DNA of 38,927 bases from an uncultured Lachnospiraceae bacterium (GCA_910577655.1 CAJTOW010000023.1:1-38927); one strand, 5' to 3'; shown: positions 8,654 through 17,742, numbered from the stretch's first letter. Notes: generated by a model from the letters alone, not told the origin. A program made the numbers and translations.

Positions 8654-9712
8654 TCACATAACCTCTTCATCCAGATAAGCTCCATTACTTGCAATCACCT
8701 TCTGGTACCAGCCGAAGGATTTCTTGCGATAGCGCTCCAGGGTGCCTGTTCCGTCGTCATTGCGGTCCACATAGATGTAACCGTAACGTTTTTTCATTTC
8801 CGCGGTAGAGGCACTGATCAAGTCGATACAGCCCCAGGAAGTGTAGCCCATGACCTCCACTCCTTCCCGGATCGCCTCCCGTACCTGCAGAAGATGCTGG
8901 CGCAGGTAGTCGATCCGGTAATCGTCCAGGACGGTCTTCTCCCCGTTCTCCAGAGTCACCAGATCATCCACTGCTCCCAGTCCGTTTTCCACAATAAAAA
9001 GCGGAAGCTGGTAGCGGTCATAGAGCTTGTTTAAAGTGTAGCGCAGACCCTTGGGGTCGATCTGCCAGCCCCACTGGGAGGCTTTCAGGTAGGGATTCTT
9101 GTAGCCCTTTGCCAGATTGCCGCCAGTGCTGACGCCCATGTCTGTATGGACAGTAGCGCAGTTGCTGGAGTAATAGCTAAAGGAAATAAAATCCACGGTG
9201 TGCCCAAGAATCCTTTCATCCTCCGGCTCCATCTGGATATGGATATCATGCTCCTTCAGATAACTCAGCAGATAGCCGGGATACCGGCCCCTGGCATGGA
9301 TATCCGCAAACATCATGGTCTCCCGGTCTTTCAGCATGGCGGCAATGATGTCATCGGGATCCGGAGTGAGGGGATAGGTGGTGATCCCCAGGATCATACA
9401 GCCGATCCTGGCACCCGGCATCAGCTCATGGCCCAGCTTCACCGCCAGGGCGCTGGCTACCAGCTCGTGGTGTACTGCCTGATAGAGATCCTGCTCTGTC
9501 AGTTCCCCCGCCGGCGTCAGGATGCCGCCGCTCATAAAGGGCGCATGGAAGATGGAGTTGATTTCATTAAAGGTCAGCCAGTATTTCACCTTACTGCCAT
9601 AGCGGGTGAAAATCGTACGGCAGTAATGCTCAAAAAATCCCACCAGCTTCCGGCTCCTCCAGCCGTCATACTTTTTGGCCAGACCCAGGGGAGTCTCGTA
9701 ATGGGAAATATC
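8654..9712 (-). pseudogene. 6-phospho-beta-glucosidase (GH1), N-terminus lost
   Basis: About 352 codons of a GH1 6-phospho-beta-glucosidase, starting at DISHYETPLGLAKKYDGW, which corresponds to roughly residue 120 of a normal ~475-residue enzyme. The acid/base Glu (TFNEIN), the nucleophile Glu (IVENGLG) and the phosphate-binding STAEMKKRYG region are intact. What is lost is the first third of the barrel. At about base 9712 the sequence switches abruptly to a PTS EIIC gene in another frame. The internal ATG at 9643 could give 329 residues, but these would lack the first strands of the barrel and are unlikely to fold. Confidence 0.85.
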
Positions 9713-10203
9713 AAAAAGCCGCCTACACCGCCTCCGGCCATGGCCGCGTACAGCGGAGTCTTGAAACGGACATTGACACCGTAGAGCGCCGGCTCTGTGA
9801 TACCGCAGACAGCGGTAATCCCGGTGGAGGATGCCAGCTGTCTAATCTCAGACTTCCTGCTCTTCAACGCCACAGCCAGGGCCGCACCGCCCTGGGCCAC
9901 ATTGGAACCCAGCATCCCCGGATAGATCAGGGTATCATAGCCTATGGTCATGCGGTTGTTGATTCCGATGGGAACCAGACCATAGTGGGTGCCCGTCATG
10001 ACCAGAAGGGGAGTCAGACCGCCAACCAGGGCCGGTACCAGCCATCCGCAGTACTGGTTCAGACCATGGACGCCGGATGCAATCAGGTTGCTGATGATGG
10101 TTCCGATGGGGCCGATGACCACCAGTCCCACGATTCCGGTGACAATGGCCGTGATCAAGGGCTTGGTGAAGAACTTGACCGCCTTGGGAGACACCTTGTC
10201 AGC
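9713..10203 (-). pseudogene. Beta-glucoside PTS EIIC fragment
   Basis: About 160 residues of the C-terminal half of a BglF-type EIIC membrane domain, from ADKVSPKAVKFFTKPL through the GINNRMTIGYDTLIYPGML and GITEPALYGVNVRFK motifs to AAMAGGGVGG. The ITEPALYGV loop is characteristic of glucose/glucoside EIIC domains. The first half of EIIC and the whole EIIA domain are missing. On the upstream side it is out of frame with the EIIB fragment, and on the downstream side it is out of frame with the GH1 fragment. Confidence 0.85.
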
Positions 10204-10211
10204 TATAGGCT

Positions 10212-10406
10212 CTACGCTGCCGGCTCCTGGCCGGAGGCTGTCCCTTCTTTTAAATCGCACATTTCCGTAAGGGGACGGTAGACACTGGCTACATCACTTC
10301 CGATGATCACCTGGTACTGTCCGCCCTTGCTGACCACACCCATAACGCCCTTTGTATTTTTAATGGCGTCGGTCTGGGCCTTTCCTTCATCTTTAAGATT
10401 GAACCG
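10212..10406 (-). pseudogene. Beta-glucoside PTS EIIB fragment
   Basis: 64 codons of an EIIB domain, from RFNLKDEGKAQTDAIKNTKG through GQYQVIIGSDVASVY, ending at a TAG created by the junction with EIIC sequence. The homology starts just after where the phosphorylated Cys should be (the usual C-x-x-R-L-R-F), so the active-site Cys is gone. With the EIIC and GH1 scraps this makes three deletion junctions, near 10406, 10205 and 9712, in one former PTS-glucosidase locus. Confidence 0.8.
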
Positions 10407-10444
10407 TCCGGGATATAAAAAATGTTCTGAAAGGCTATGCTTGT

Positions 10445-10474
10445 ATTATATACATGTTTATAAAGCTATTTCAA
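10445..10474 (-). promoter_or_regulatory. Leftward promoter in front of the bgl remnant
   Basis: Read leftward, TTGAAA (10474-10469), an 18-bp spacer and TATAAT (10450-10445) form a good vegetative promoter. It lies about 40 bp upstream of the EIIB fragment, so the remnant locus is probably still transcribed. Whether it was the original bgl promoter or was brought in by the deletion is unclear. Confidence 0.55.
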
Positions 10475-10745
10475 CAATTATCGGGCATTTTTCCCAACCG
10501 GCAAAAAAGGTGGATACTGTTCACGGCCAGGTTGTTTTCCTGACCGGCGGATCCTGACTCTTAAACACCCCCATAAACTATAGAACAAAGAATCCTGCGG
10601 CGGATCGCTTCAGCGATATAATTCCTCTCCGCCGCAGGCATTGGCACACTTAGCGAATGTAATGAGCTTAGTGAACAAGCCCACTTCGTGTTGCGATCCT
10701 ATCCGGAGGGCTTTTTACTTTACAGGACGCAATTTCCTATAAAGT
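10475..10745. repeat. Intergenic hairpins, no gene
   Basis: No gene seen. CCTGCGGCGGA (10594-10604) pairs with TCCGCCGCAGG (10628-10638) and encloses a small TCGCT/AGCGA hairpin. TTTTTACTTTA near 10714 pairs with TAAAGTAAAAA near 10740. CACTTAGCGAATG at 10647-10659 is the reverse complement of part of the direct repeat at 19297-19325. The tract looks like accumulated small repeats. Confidence 0.5.
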
Positions 10746-10782
10746 AAAAAAACGCCTGGTCATCTGTTTCAGATGACCGGGC
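10746..10782 (-). terminator. Intrinsic terminator of the esterase operon
   Basis: Read leftward, GCCCGGTCATCTG and CAGATGACCAGGC form a 13-bp stem with a 3-base loop, followed by a run of seven T. This is a textbook rho-independent terminator 36 bp after the esterase stop codon, so it closes the operon at 10818-15506. Confidence 0.9.
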
Positions 10783-10817
10783 GCCCAGTTAATTCTATGA
10801 AGCTTTCTGTCTGTCAC

Positions 10818-12539
10818 TTAGCAGGCAGGTACTCCCATATACAGCAGGGTTCCGTCTTCGGCCCTGGTGAATTTGGAGAAGAATTCGTCATAGGCGATCC
10901 AGCTTTCCCTGGGGTAGTTGGCGTGGGACATATTCTCCACGGTTCCCACAGTCAGCATAGGGGTGTGAAGCCTGTTGACATAGACATAGTAACTGATCTC
11001 ACCGCACTGGTATCTTCTGGGGGTTTCCTCCAGTTCATAGATCTTTATCAGGTTTCTGATGAAATCGGCAATATTCTTTTTCACCTTATATTCCAGTTCC
11101 CCGTTTTCTTTGTCCACACAGAGCCAGTCATTTTCTCCCAGAAGGAATAAGAAGGGCACTGCCGGCTGGAGTTTGTCCGGAAGGGCAGACAGACTGTCCG
11201 GGTGTTTCAGGGCTGACCAGGGGGAGACGGCTGTAAAGACCTGGGGAGCTTTAAGAGCCAGCTCGCTGGTCATAGCCCCGCCGCTGGACTGGCCGCAGGC
11301 ATAGATCCGCTTCTCGTCAATGGCATACCGGCTCTTCACTTCCTGGATCACCTTCAGGATAAATCCCACATCGTCAAAGCTCTCGCCGCCATAGGTACCG
11401 TTCCAGCGGAGTACATTGGTCAGACCGCCGGGACGCTGCTGGTAAATACTGGATTCCGGGAACACGGCGATAAAATTCCGTTCCTCTGCCACACGGTTAA
11501 GACCCGACAAATCCATGAAGCTTTCCGCGCTTCCGCCCCGGCCATGCATATTGACCACCAGGGGGACGGGCCTGCCTTCTGCCTTGACACCCTCAGGGAC
11601 ATACTCATACCAGATTCTGGTATATCCCTGATACTCCATGGTATACCGCTTTGCCCCATAAGCCTCTGGCTTCATATAGTTGCGCAGGGCTTTCTTCCCG
11701 TAGCAGCGGTGCCGTCGGGCCGCGCTTATATACTGCCACACGGTTCCGAACAGCTCTTCGGTCAGCTCACCGGAGAAATCGCTGGTGATCCGCACCTGGG
11801 ATATCTTCTCTTCGTTGACAGATCCCTTTTTGTATATGGTGGATGGGAAATAGATCTCATCCGCAGCCTTGTTTGAGAAGCATTCGTCGCTGCTGTCGTT
11901 CTGACGTTTCCAGTAATCCCGCACATCGGCATGGATCTTTTTATCCTGGGACCAGAGCATCCATACAGGAAGCTGCGCTTTGGAGGCACTTATGGTAAGC
12001 TCCACCTGCCCCATATCCTGGGTCTGCTGGGTGGAGACGGCATTGAGCATGGCAGGCTCCTCCAGATTGCCGAAGGTGGCCAGACCTGACCACTCGCTGG
12101 TCATCTTCATCAGCGCCTGCTGAGCCACTGTGGCGCCCCGCCCGATTCCGGCTCCATAGACATTATCCTGGATGGTCACATAGCAGCTGCGTGACTGGAC
12201 CTGGATGTAGACCTGGTTCATGTAGTCCGCGTCGGAGCCGTCCAGGTTCCAGGTGCCTTCCGGCTCCAGGAAGTGAAGGAAGATCTGTTTCTTCCTGGCA
12301 AACTCCTGCCAGAATCCCTGCCGGATGAAGTCCAGGACAGGCACGTCATCCGGGGGAGCTACGATCAGGCAGTTCTGGTCATAGGTCAGTCCCGGAGCCA
12401 GGTAGGTATAAAAGTTTCTGGTCTTTCCCCCCACCTCCACATGCTCCAGAAAAAGTCCGGATACCAGACATTTCTTCAGATCAGAACGGTCGATTGGCAG
12501 CTCACTTATATTTTCGGGAAATGTTTTTACTTCTGACAT
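10818..12539 (-). CDS. Alpha/beta-hydrolase esterase (PHB depolymerase-like)
   Basis: 573 residues. The C-terminal ~280 residues are an alpha/beta hydrolase of the LpqC/feruloyl-esterase/PHB-depolymerase type. They carry an oxyanion motif VVNMHGRGG, the PESS loop, and the nucleophile elbow CGQSSGGAM with the catalytic Ser. The late Asp/His pair would be the GENDW and SHANYP regions. The N-terminal ~290 residues resemble nothing I recognise and may be a substrate-binding domain. There is no signal peptide, so it is probably cytoplasmic. It is the last gene of an operon with an SLC13 permease (19-bp gap) and a two-subunit dehydratase or lyase. A role in freeing an esterified hydroxy acid after import is an inference. 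Confidence 0.75.
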   Translation of the reverse strand: MSEVKTFPENISELPIDRSDLKKCLVSGLFLEHVEVGGKTRNFYTYLAPGLTYDQNCLIVAPPDDVPVLDFIRQGFWQEFARKKQIFLHFLEPEGTWNLDGSDADYMNQVYIQVQSRSCYVTIQDNVYGAGIGRGATVAQQALMKMTSEWSGLATFGNLEEPAMLNAVSTQQTQDMGQVELTISASKAQLPVWMLWSQDKKIHADVRDYWKRQNDSSDECFSNKAADEIYFPSTIYKKGSVNEEKISQVRITSDFSGELTEELFGTVWQYISAARRHRCYGKKALRNYMKPEAYGAKRYTMEYQGYTRIWYEYVPEGVKAEGRPVPLVVNMHGRGGSAESFMDLSGLNRVAEERNFIAVFPESSIYQQRPGGLTNVLRWNGTYGGESFDDVGFILKVIQEVKSRYAIDEKRIYACGQSSGGAMTSELALKAPQVFTAVSPWSALKHPDSLSALPDKLQPAVPFLFLLGENDWLCVDKENGELEYKVKKNIADFIRNLIKIYELEETPRRYQCGEISYYVYVNRLHTPMLTVGTVENMSHANYPRESWIAYDEFFSKFTRAEDGTLLYMGVPAC

Positions 12540-12557
12540 AATGGATTCTCCTCTCTC

Positions 12558-13844
12558 TTAAAACATTGGAAATACAGTCATGATCCAGAACACAGATACC
12601 ACGCAGAGGATGGCTGCCGGCAAAAGGGACTGGCGGATCAGGGACTTTAAGTCATAGCCTCCTGCAGCCATACACATGGGGATGGCAGGTGTCGCCATCG
12701 GCGTCATAAAGGAACTGAGGCAGGCAGACTGGACCAGGATGATGATGCCCACCGGGTTGGCCCCCATGGACTTGCAGGCCAGGATGGCGATGGGGATGAA
12801 AATGATCATCACCGTCCGGTTCATCATGATCTGGGTCAGGACAAAGGGTACCAGGAAGAATACGAAGCCGATCAGGTACGGGTTGCGGATCCGGTTGGCC
12901 ATCTCAGCCAGAATGCCGCCCACCACTTCTCCGGCTCCTGTCTGGGCCAGGGCGCCGCCCATGGCCAGGGCGCCTACAAACAGGAACGCCATAGGCCAGT
13001 TGATGGCTCCGATTGCCTCCCGCTCTGACAGGACTCCAAAGAGAACCATGGCCAGAGCGCCGGACAGGCAGATCACCCAGGTGGCGATTCCCAGCTGCAC
13101 CTGGAAAATCAGCGCCACGGTAGTCAGGATGAAGATTATGTAACCGGCCCGCTCCTTGAAGGGCGGAAGCACTTCCCGGTTATCCGCCTTTGACTGGATG
13201 CTGCTTGTCTGAATCACCGGCTTTGAAGGCGCCAGTCTGGGAGCAATAAAAATACTGTAGAGGGAAATGGCCAACAGCATGGGAAGCCGTGCTTTCATGG
13301 GATCGGTAAGCGCCACGGTAAAGGCCGTGTACTCATTGGCTTCCAGGTATCCGTTAAGCTCCGCAAACTGGGTAGCCCCGCTGCCCAGGGGCAGCACGGA
13401 GATGGTGGCAATCCCCACCATAGCCATGGGAAACAGTGTCCTGGCAGGACTGATGTTAAGCTCGTCACAGCTGGCGATCATCATAGGTGCCATGATTCCG
13501 AACACCACCACGGAGCTTTGGATAAACTGGGACAGAACCACGGTAATCAGCACATAGCCGAACATCATCTTGGTCAGGGAGCCGCCGGAGATCCGGTTGA
13601 CGCTGGAGGCGCATTTCCTGACAAACTGGGTGCGGTTGAAGCCTGCGGCTACCACGAACATGGACAGCATCATGATGCCGTTGGCATTGCCGAAGTATCC
13701 GGCTGCAGTGGCCGGATCCAGGCAGCCGGTGAGGACAAAGGCCGCCATACTCAGCATTGCCGTAAGTCCCATGGGAATCTTGCCCACCACATAGCTGATC
13801 ATGGTGATGAGACAGATGATAAGGCAAATAGTCAAACTTGACAT
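12558..13844 (-). CDS. SLC13-family permease
   Basis: 428 residues with about 11 membrane segments. The paired re-entrant motifs LSQFIQSSVVVFGIMAP (about residues 105-121) and SSFMTPMATPAIPMCMAAGGY (about 375-395) mark the two-fold repeat of the divalent anion/Na+ symporter (DASS/SLC13) family. It is only distantly similar to the carrier at 70-1365. It sits between the dehydratase/lyase large subunit (43 bp upstream) and the esterase (19 bp downstream), so it probably imports the hydroxy acid, sugar acid or sulfonate that these enzymes use. Substrate unknown. Confidence 0.85.
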   Translation of the reverse strand: MSSLTICLIICLITMISYVVGKIPMGLTAMLSMAAFVLTGCLDPATAAGYFGNANGIMMLSMFVVAAGFNRTQFVRKCASSVNRISGGSLTKMMFGYVLITVVLSQFIQSSVVVFGIMAPMMIASCDELNISPARTLFPMAMVGIATISVLPLGSGATQFAELNGYLEANEYTAFTVALTDPMKARLPMLLAISLYSIFIAPRLAPSKPVIQTSSIQSKADNREVLPPFKERAGYIIFILTTVALIFQVQLGIATWVICLSGALAMVLFGVLSEREAIGAINWPMAFLFVGALAMGGALAQTGAGEVVGGILAEMANRIRNPYLIGFVFFLVPFVLTQIMMNRTVMIIFIPIAILACKSMGANPVGIIILVQSACLSSFMTPMATPAIPMCMAAGGYDLKSLIRQSLLPAAILCVVSVFWIMTVFPMF

Positions 13845-13886
13845 AATATTCTCCTTTTTGTAAATGACAAGGTTTCCTGATTCCGG

Positions 13887-15047
13887 CTACACAAACCTGC
13901 ACACATGGTCCACGGCAATATCCGAGAATCCGTAGGCCTCTGCCTTGGTCATCTTCCCGTTGCAGATGTCTTCAATAACGGCAAGCAGCTCTTTGCCACA
14001 TTCCTGAAAGGTCTTTGTACCTTTGATAATATCGCTTAAGTCCACATCCATGTTGTCCTCCATCTTCTGGTAAGTGACGCCGTTGGCAGTCACCTTCAGC
14101 ACGGGAACGATGGCATTGCCGGTGGGTGTACCTCTTCCGGTGGTGAAGATCACGGCATTGCATCCGCCTGCCACCATGGATGTAACAGAGGAAATGTCAT
14201 ATCCGGCAGTGTCCATGACAATTGCGCCGGTTTTCGTGGGACGCTCCGCCTGGGCGATGACCTCCACGATGGGGCGGGTGCCGCCTTTCCGGATACATCC
14301 CAGGCTTTTCTCGTCCAGAGTGGACAGGCCCCCTGCCTTGTTGCCAGGAGTGGGCTGTCCGGCCCGACAGTCCTGTCCGGCTGCTTTTAAATGCTCCTCA
14401 TAATCTTTACACACCTGAATGATCTGATTATGTATTTCCGGGGTTGCCGCCCGCTTTGCAAGCACGTGTTCTCCGCCGATCCACTCGATGGATTCGCTCA
14501 TGATGGTAGAGGCGCCCAGGTCCACCAGCAGGTCGCTTAACTCTCCCACAGCCGGGTTGCTGGCGATGCCGGAGGTGGCATCAGAGCCGCCGCATTCAAT
14601 TCCCAGCAGCAGTTCAGAGATGTCGCAGAGCTCCTTTGGCTGCATGGCGGCTTCCGCAGCCATGTCCCTGGCGGCCCGGACGGCTTTCTCAATCGTCTTT
14701 AAGGTGCCGCCTTCGTCCTGGATGCCAAAAGACACCACCGGCTTGCTGGTCATGGACTGGATCTTCTTTCTCAGCTCCATGTGGGGGACGGTCTCACATC
14801 CCAGGCCGATGATCACCACCCCGTAGACATTGGGATTGCAGGCAAAGCCCGTAAGAACCTTCTGGGACATGGCCGTATTGGCTGCCACATCGGAACATCC
14901 GGTGTTAAATACGATATTGACTGCTCCCCGTACCTGGCTGGCCACGATCCGGGCACTCTCGCTTCCGCACGCACAGGCCGGAAGGATCAGCACGTGATTC
15001 CGGATGCCTGCGCGGCCTTCTTTTCTCTTATATCCCCAAAACTGCAT
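13887..15047 (-). CDS. UxaA/SuyB-type dehydratase or lyase, large subunit
   Basis: 386 residues matching the catalytic part of the altronate/galactarate dehydratase family: the N-terminal GYKRKEGRAGIRNHVLILP, GCETV, IECGGSDATSGIASNPAVG (about residue 150), TPGNKAGGLSTLDEKSLGC, and FTTGRGTPTGNA. The family uses a metal cluster to eliminate water, or sulfite in the case of (R)-sulfolactate sulfo-lyase SuyB, from a 2-hydroxy acid. Here the catalytic part and the SAF part are separate genes, as in SuyA/SuyB and some two-subunit sugar-acid dehydratases. In Bacillus and E. coli altronate dehydratase they are one chain. The exact substrate is open. Confidence 0.85.
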   Translation of the reverse strand: MQFWGYKRKEGRAGIRNHVLILPACACGSESARIVASQVRGAVNIVFNTGCSDVAANTAMSQKVLTGFACNPNVYGVVIIGLGCETVPHMELRKKIQSMTSKPVVSFGIQDEGGTLKTIEKAVRAARDMAAEAAMQPKELCDISELLLGIECGGSDATSGIASNPAVGELSDLLVDLGASTIMSESIEWIGGEHVLAKRAATPEIHNQIIQVCKDYEEHLKAAGQDCRAGQPTPGNKAGGLSTLDEKSLGCIRKGGTRPIVEVIAQAERPTKTGAIVMDTAGYDISSVTSMVAGGCNAVIFTTGRGTPTGNAIVPVLKVTANGVTYQKMEDNMDVDLSDIIKGTKTFQECGKELLAVIEDICNGKMTKAEAYGFSDIAVDHVCRFV

Positions 15048-15095
15048 AATTTGTTCTCCTCTCTGCCATCAGTCTGAAATGGCTGCAATAAATTC

Positions 15096-15213
15096 GTTAC
15101 TATTCACAAGAAGCATCGGGCGTCCGTCTGATGCGAAAAACCGGATGAAAACAGTCTTACAAGCGGGCTTGCCGCCTGTTTTCGTCCAGTTTTCCCGCCC
15201 TGTGAACTGTTAC
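15096..15213. repeat. MITE-like element between the two lyase subunits
   Basis: In reverse complement this ~118-bp unit starts GTAACAGTTCA. It contains a stem built from GAAAACAG/CTGTTTTC, then GACGGACGCCCGATGCTTCTTGT, and ends in a degraded GTGAATAGTAAC. The order of blocks matches the element at 20916-21078, minus that element's terminal hairpin. Its end overlaps the stop codon of the small-subunit gene and it fills almost all of the gap to the large subunit. Confidence 0.65.
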
Positions 15214-15506
15214 ATAAGTTCGCTTTCATAATCCCTGGGTACACTGTAGATATTGTTGTGGGACACCCAGTGTCCTTTTTCCACAAGGGCCGTGGTCCTT
15301 CCGATCAGCTCCCCGTACTTAATCACCTGATCCCCTTCTGCCAGATCAGCCAGGGCGACCTTGTGACAGTAGGGAATCTCTTCCTGGGCCGTAAGAGTGC
15401 AGATCTCATCCCCCCGGCGGTAAACAACCTGCTCTCCGGCAGGTACAAGGGCCACGCAGGTGACCACATTGTCTTTCAGGTCCATAAGCAGTCCGTTGAT
15501 TTCCAT
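15210..15506 (-). CDS. UxaA/SuyA-type SAF-domain small subunit
   Basis: 98 residues, matching the ~95-residue SAF domain found at the N-terminus of UxaA or as the separate SuyA subunit. The pattern is a beta-rich start (DNVVTCVALVPAGEQV), then HKVALADLAEGDQVIKYGELIG and the terminal GHWVSHNN, which supplies active-site-proximal residues. The frame is open to 15593, but the ATG at 15506 is preceded by GGAAGAGGAAG and begins the domain. The TAA stop lies inside the terminal sequence of a repeat element (GTAACAGTTCA), so the last codons may differ from those in relatives. It is the first gene of the operon running to 10818. Confidence 0.85.
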   Translation of the reverse strand: MEINGLLMDLKDNVVTCVALVPAGEQVVYRRGDEICTLTAQEEIPYCHKVALADLAEGDQVIKYGELIGRTTALVEKGHWVSHNNIYSVPRDYESELM

Positions 15507-15900
15507 TTTATTCTTCCTCTTCCTTTCCGGCTCCAGAACGTGCCTGAAAATTCGTTCCTGGCAGATCCACAAAGCAGCCTTTGGTGTTTGCATTCCAGTA
15601 CTGACTTGCGAAGATAACGGTGATTCAAGTGCCAGATGTCTACGTCATCTGTGTGTCCGCAAAGCGACGGGACAGTGGTGCCCAGGTCTGGCTTTGCAGG
15701 CGTGCAGAGGACATAGATAGCGGGGGCTTAATTCACTGGAATTTCCGCAAGACAGTACCAACTCCTATATCCGATGTAATTTCTTATATACATACAATAG
15801 CATAAGTATAGTATATAATCAATTTTATGTGATTTATATTAATATAAATGTAATTTATATTATATGACAGGACAAGAAGAGTGGGCTTTTTTAAAAAGGC
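15507..15900. other. Intergenic region, AT-rich on the right
   Basis: About 390 bp in which I see no convincing gene. It should hold the leftward promoter of the dehydratase/lyase operon, but I cannot pick a clear -35/-10 pair. The last 120 bases are almost pure A and T with several TATAAT-like stretches. The central part has non-repetitive, coding-like composition but no recognisable protein. Confidence 0.4.
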
Positions 15901-16008
15901 ATGGCAGACCTGACTGGGCGGATTGATGAAATCACAAAGGATTACATCAACAAAGGAGCATACTTCACAATCAGCCGGACGCGGCAATTTGTGACAACCA
16001 CCCAGTGA
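15901..16008 (+). pseudogene. Scrap of an AAA-ATPase-like protein
   Basis: A 35-codon frame, MADLTGRIDEITKDYINKG continuing AYFTISRTRQF, resembles the segment before the Walker A loop in Lachnospiraceae AAA-ATPase-like proteins, where RQFGKTTTL is expected. Here the P-loop reads QFVTTTQ and is followed at once by a stop, so the glycine-lysine of the P-loop is lost. The sequence just after it contains GTGAACAGTAAC, which looks like a repeat end. It is non-functional if the identification is right. Confidence 0.4.
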
Positions 16009-16078
16009 ACAGTAACCTTCTCTTTTCCGACAGAAATATGTAAACATATAGACACTTCTAAAGTCATCCCCAACGTGG

Positions 16079-16084
16079 TATAAT
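16079..16084 (+). promoter_or_regulatory. Probable -10 of the flotillin gene
   Basis: A perfect TATAAT 87 bp before the flotillin start. A -35 at the right distance is poor (TTCTAA, 17 bp upstream), so the assignment rests mainly on the -10 hexamer and on position. Confidence 0.45.
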
Positions 16085-16170
16085 TATGACAATATAGTAA
16101 TGCTTCTGCACCCCGCCAGCCCCCTTTGCAGAATCATTACAATAAATAATCAAGAAACGAGGAGAACGCC

Positions 16171-17742
16171 ATGGTTGAACAGATTTTATTCTTTGTGTTG
16201 CCTGCTCTTCTGATCATCGTGATTCTGGCCATCCTTGCCTCCGGGTACGTGAAGGCCCCGCCGGATGTTGCCTACATCATCTCCGGCTACAAACGGGAAC
16301 CCAGAGTCCTGATCGGACGTGCCGGGATCAAGATCCCCTACCTGGAAAGGAAGGACAACCTGATCGTAAAGCAGGTCAGTATCGACATCAAGACCAACGG
16401 ATATATCCCCACCAAGGATTTCATTGGTGTGGACATTGATGCCGTAGCCAAGGTTCGTGTGAATACGGACCCCCAGGGGATCCAGCTGGCCATGAAGAAC
16501 TTCCTGAACATGCGTGAGGAGCAGATCGCCGCCGCCCTGACCGATTCCCTTCAGGGAAATATGCGTGAGATCATCGGTACTGTGGAACTGAAGGAGCTGT
16601 GCACAGACCGGAAGAAGTTCGGTGATGAGGTTCAGAATAAGGCCCAGCAGGATATGAAGGCCCTGGGGATCGAGATCATTTCCTGCAATATCCAGAAGAT
16701 CGATGATGAGAAGGGGCTGATCGTGGCTCTGGGCCAGGACAATATGTCCAAGATCCAGAAGGAAGCATCCATAGCCAAGGCCCAGGCTGACCGGGATGTG
16801 GCCATCGCCAAGGCGGATGCTGACAAGGCATCCAACGATGCACGGGTAAGCGCCGAGACTGAGATCGCCCAGAAGAACAATGATCTGGCTATCAAGAAAT
16901 CAGAGCTGCAGAAGATCTCCGACGCCAAGAAGGCTGAGGCGGATGCCGCCTACGAGATCCAGAACCAGGAGCAGCAGAAGGCCATCCAGACCGCCACGGT
17001 CAATGCCCAGATCGCCAAGGCGGAACGTGAAGCGGAGCTGCGCAAGCAGCAGGTCGCCATCCAGCAGCAGGCACTGGAAGCTGAGATCAACAAACGGGCC
17101 GATGCTGACCGCTATGCTACAGAGCAGAAGGCTACTGCTGAGCTGGCCAAACGCCAGAGGGAGGCCGAGGCCAAAAAGTACGAGCAGGAAATGGAAGCAG
17201 AAGCCAAGAAAGCCCAGGCAGAAGCCGAGAAATTCCAGCAGGAAAAGGTAGCCGAGGCCAGAAAGGCCCAGGCGGAAGCGGAAAAATTCGCCATGATTCA
17301 GGAGGCCGAGGGTATCCGGGCCAAGGGTGAAGCGGAGGCTGCCGCCATCCAGGCCAAGGGTCTTGCAGAGGCGGAAGCCATGGAAAAGAAGGCCGAGGCC
17401 TACCAGAAGTACAACCGGGTCGCTATGGCCGAGATGATGATCAAGGTTCTCCCGGAGGTAGCCGGCAAGATCGCAGAGCCGCTGTCAAGGATTGAAAGCA
17501 TCCGGATCATCGGCGGCGGTGCAGACGGCAGCGACGGCATCTCCACCGTGGCCGGAAATGTCCCGGTAGTCATGGCCAAGCTCTTTGAATCCATGAAGGA
17601 AACTACCGGCGTGGATCTGGCCGAGATCATGCGGGCCGATACATATGACGCCAAGGTGACAAGGAATGTGAACCTTTCCGGGATTCCGGAGGGAAATTCC
17701 GTAACAGATGTGACAAAGACGGTTGAGTCAGATATCCCCTAA
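16171..17742 (+). CDS. Flotillin-like SPFH-domain protein
   Basis: 523 residues, the usual flotillin length. An N-terminal membrane segment (about residues 5-26) is followed by an SPFH/band-7 domain (about 30-200). A long Ala/Glu/Lys/Gln-rich coiled coil (about 210-415) contains repeated EAEKFQQEK/EAKKAQAEA heptads, and the C-terminal tail (about 420-523) is globular. Flotillins organise membrane microdomains and influence fluidity and secretion. The gene has its own promoter and no NfeD partner next to it, which is a little unusual. AACGAGGAG precedes the ATG. Confidence 0.92.
   Translation: MVEQILFFVLPALLIIVILAILASGYVKAPPDVAYIISGYKREPRVLIGRAGIKIPYLERKDNLIVKQVSIDIKTNGYIPTKDFIGVDIDAVAKVRVNTDPQGIQLAMKNFLNMREEQIAAALTDSLQGNMREIIGTVELKELCTDRKKFGDEVQNKAQQDMKALGIEIISCNIQKIDDEKGLIVALGQDNMSKIQKEASIAKAQADRDVAIAKADADKASNDARVSAETEIAQKNNDLAIKKSELQKISDAKKAEADAAYEIQNQEQQKAIQTATVNAQIAKAEREAELRKQQVAIQQQALEAEINKRADADRYATEQKATAELAKRQREAEAKKYEQEMEAEAKKAQAEAEKFQQEKVAEARKAQAEAEKFAMIQEAEGIRAKGEAEAAAIQAKGLAEAEAMEKKAEAYQKYNRVAMAEMMIKVLPEVAGKIAEPLSRIESIRIIGGGADGSDGISTVAGNVPVVMAKLFESMKETTGVDLAEIMRADTYDAKVTRNVNLSGIPEGNSVTDVTKTVESDIP

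Noticed and set aside
9586..10260. A single intact 224-codon PTS membrane protein
   Set aside because: Its ends are read in the wrong frame: the first ~19 codons come from EIIB sequence and the last ~45 from GH1 sequence, so only the middle is EIIC.
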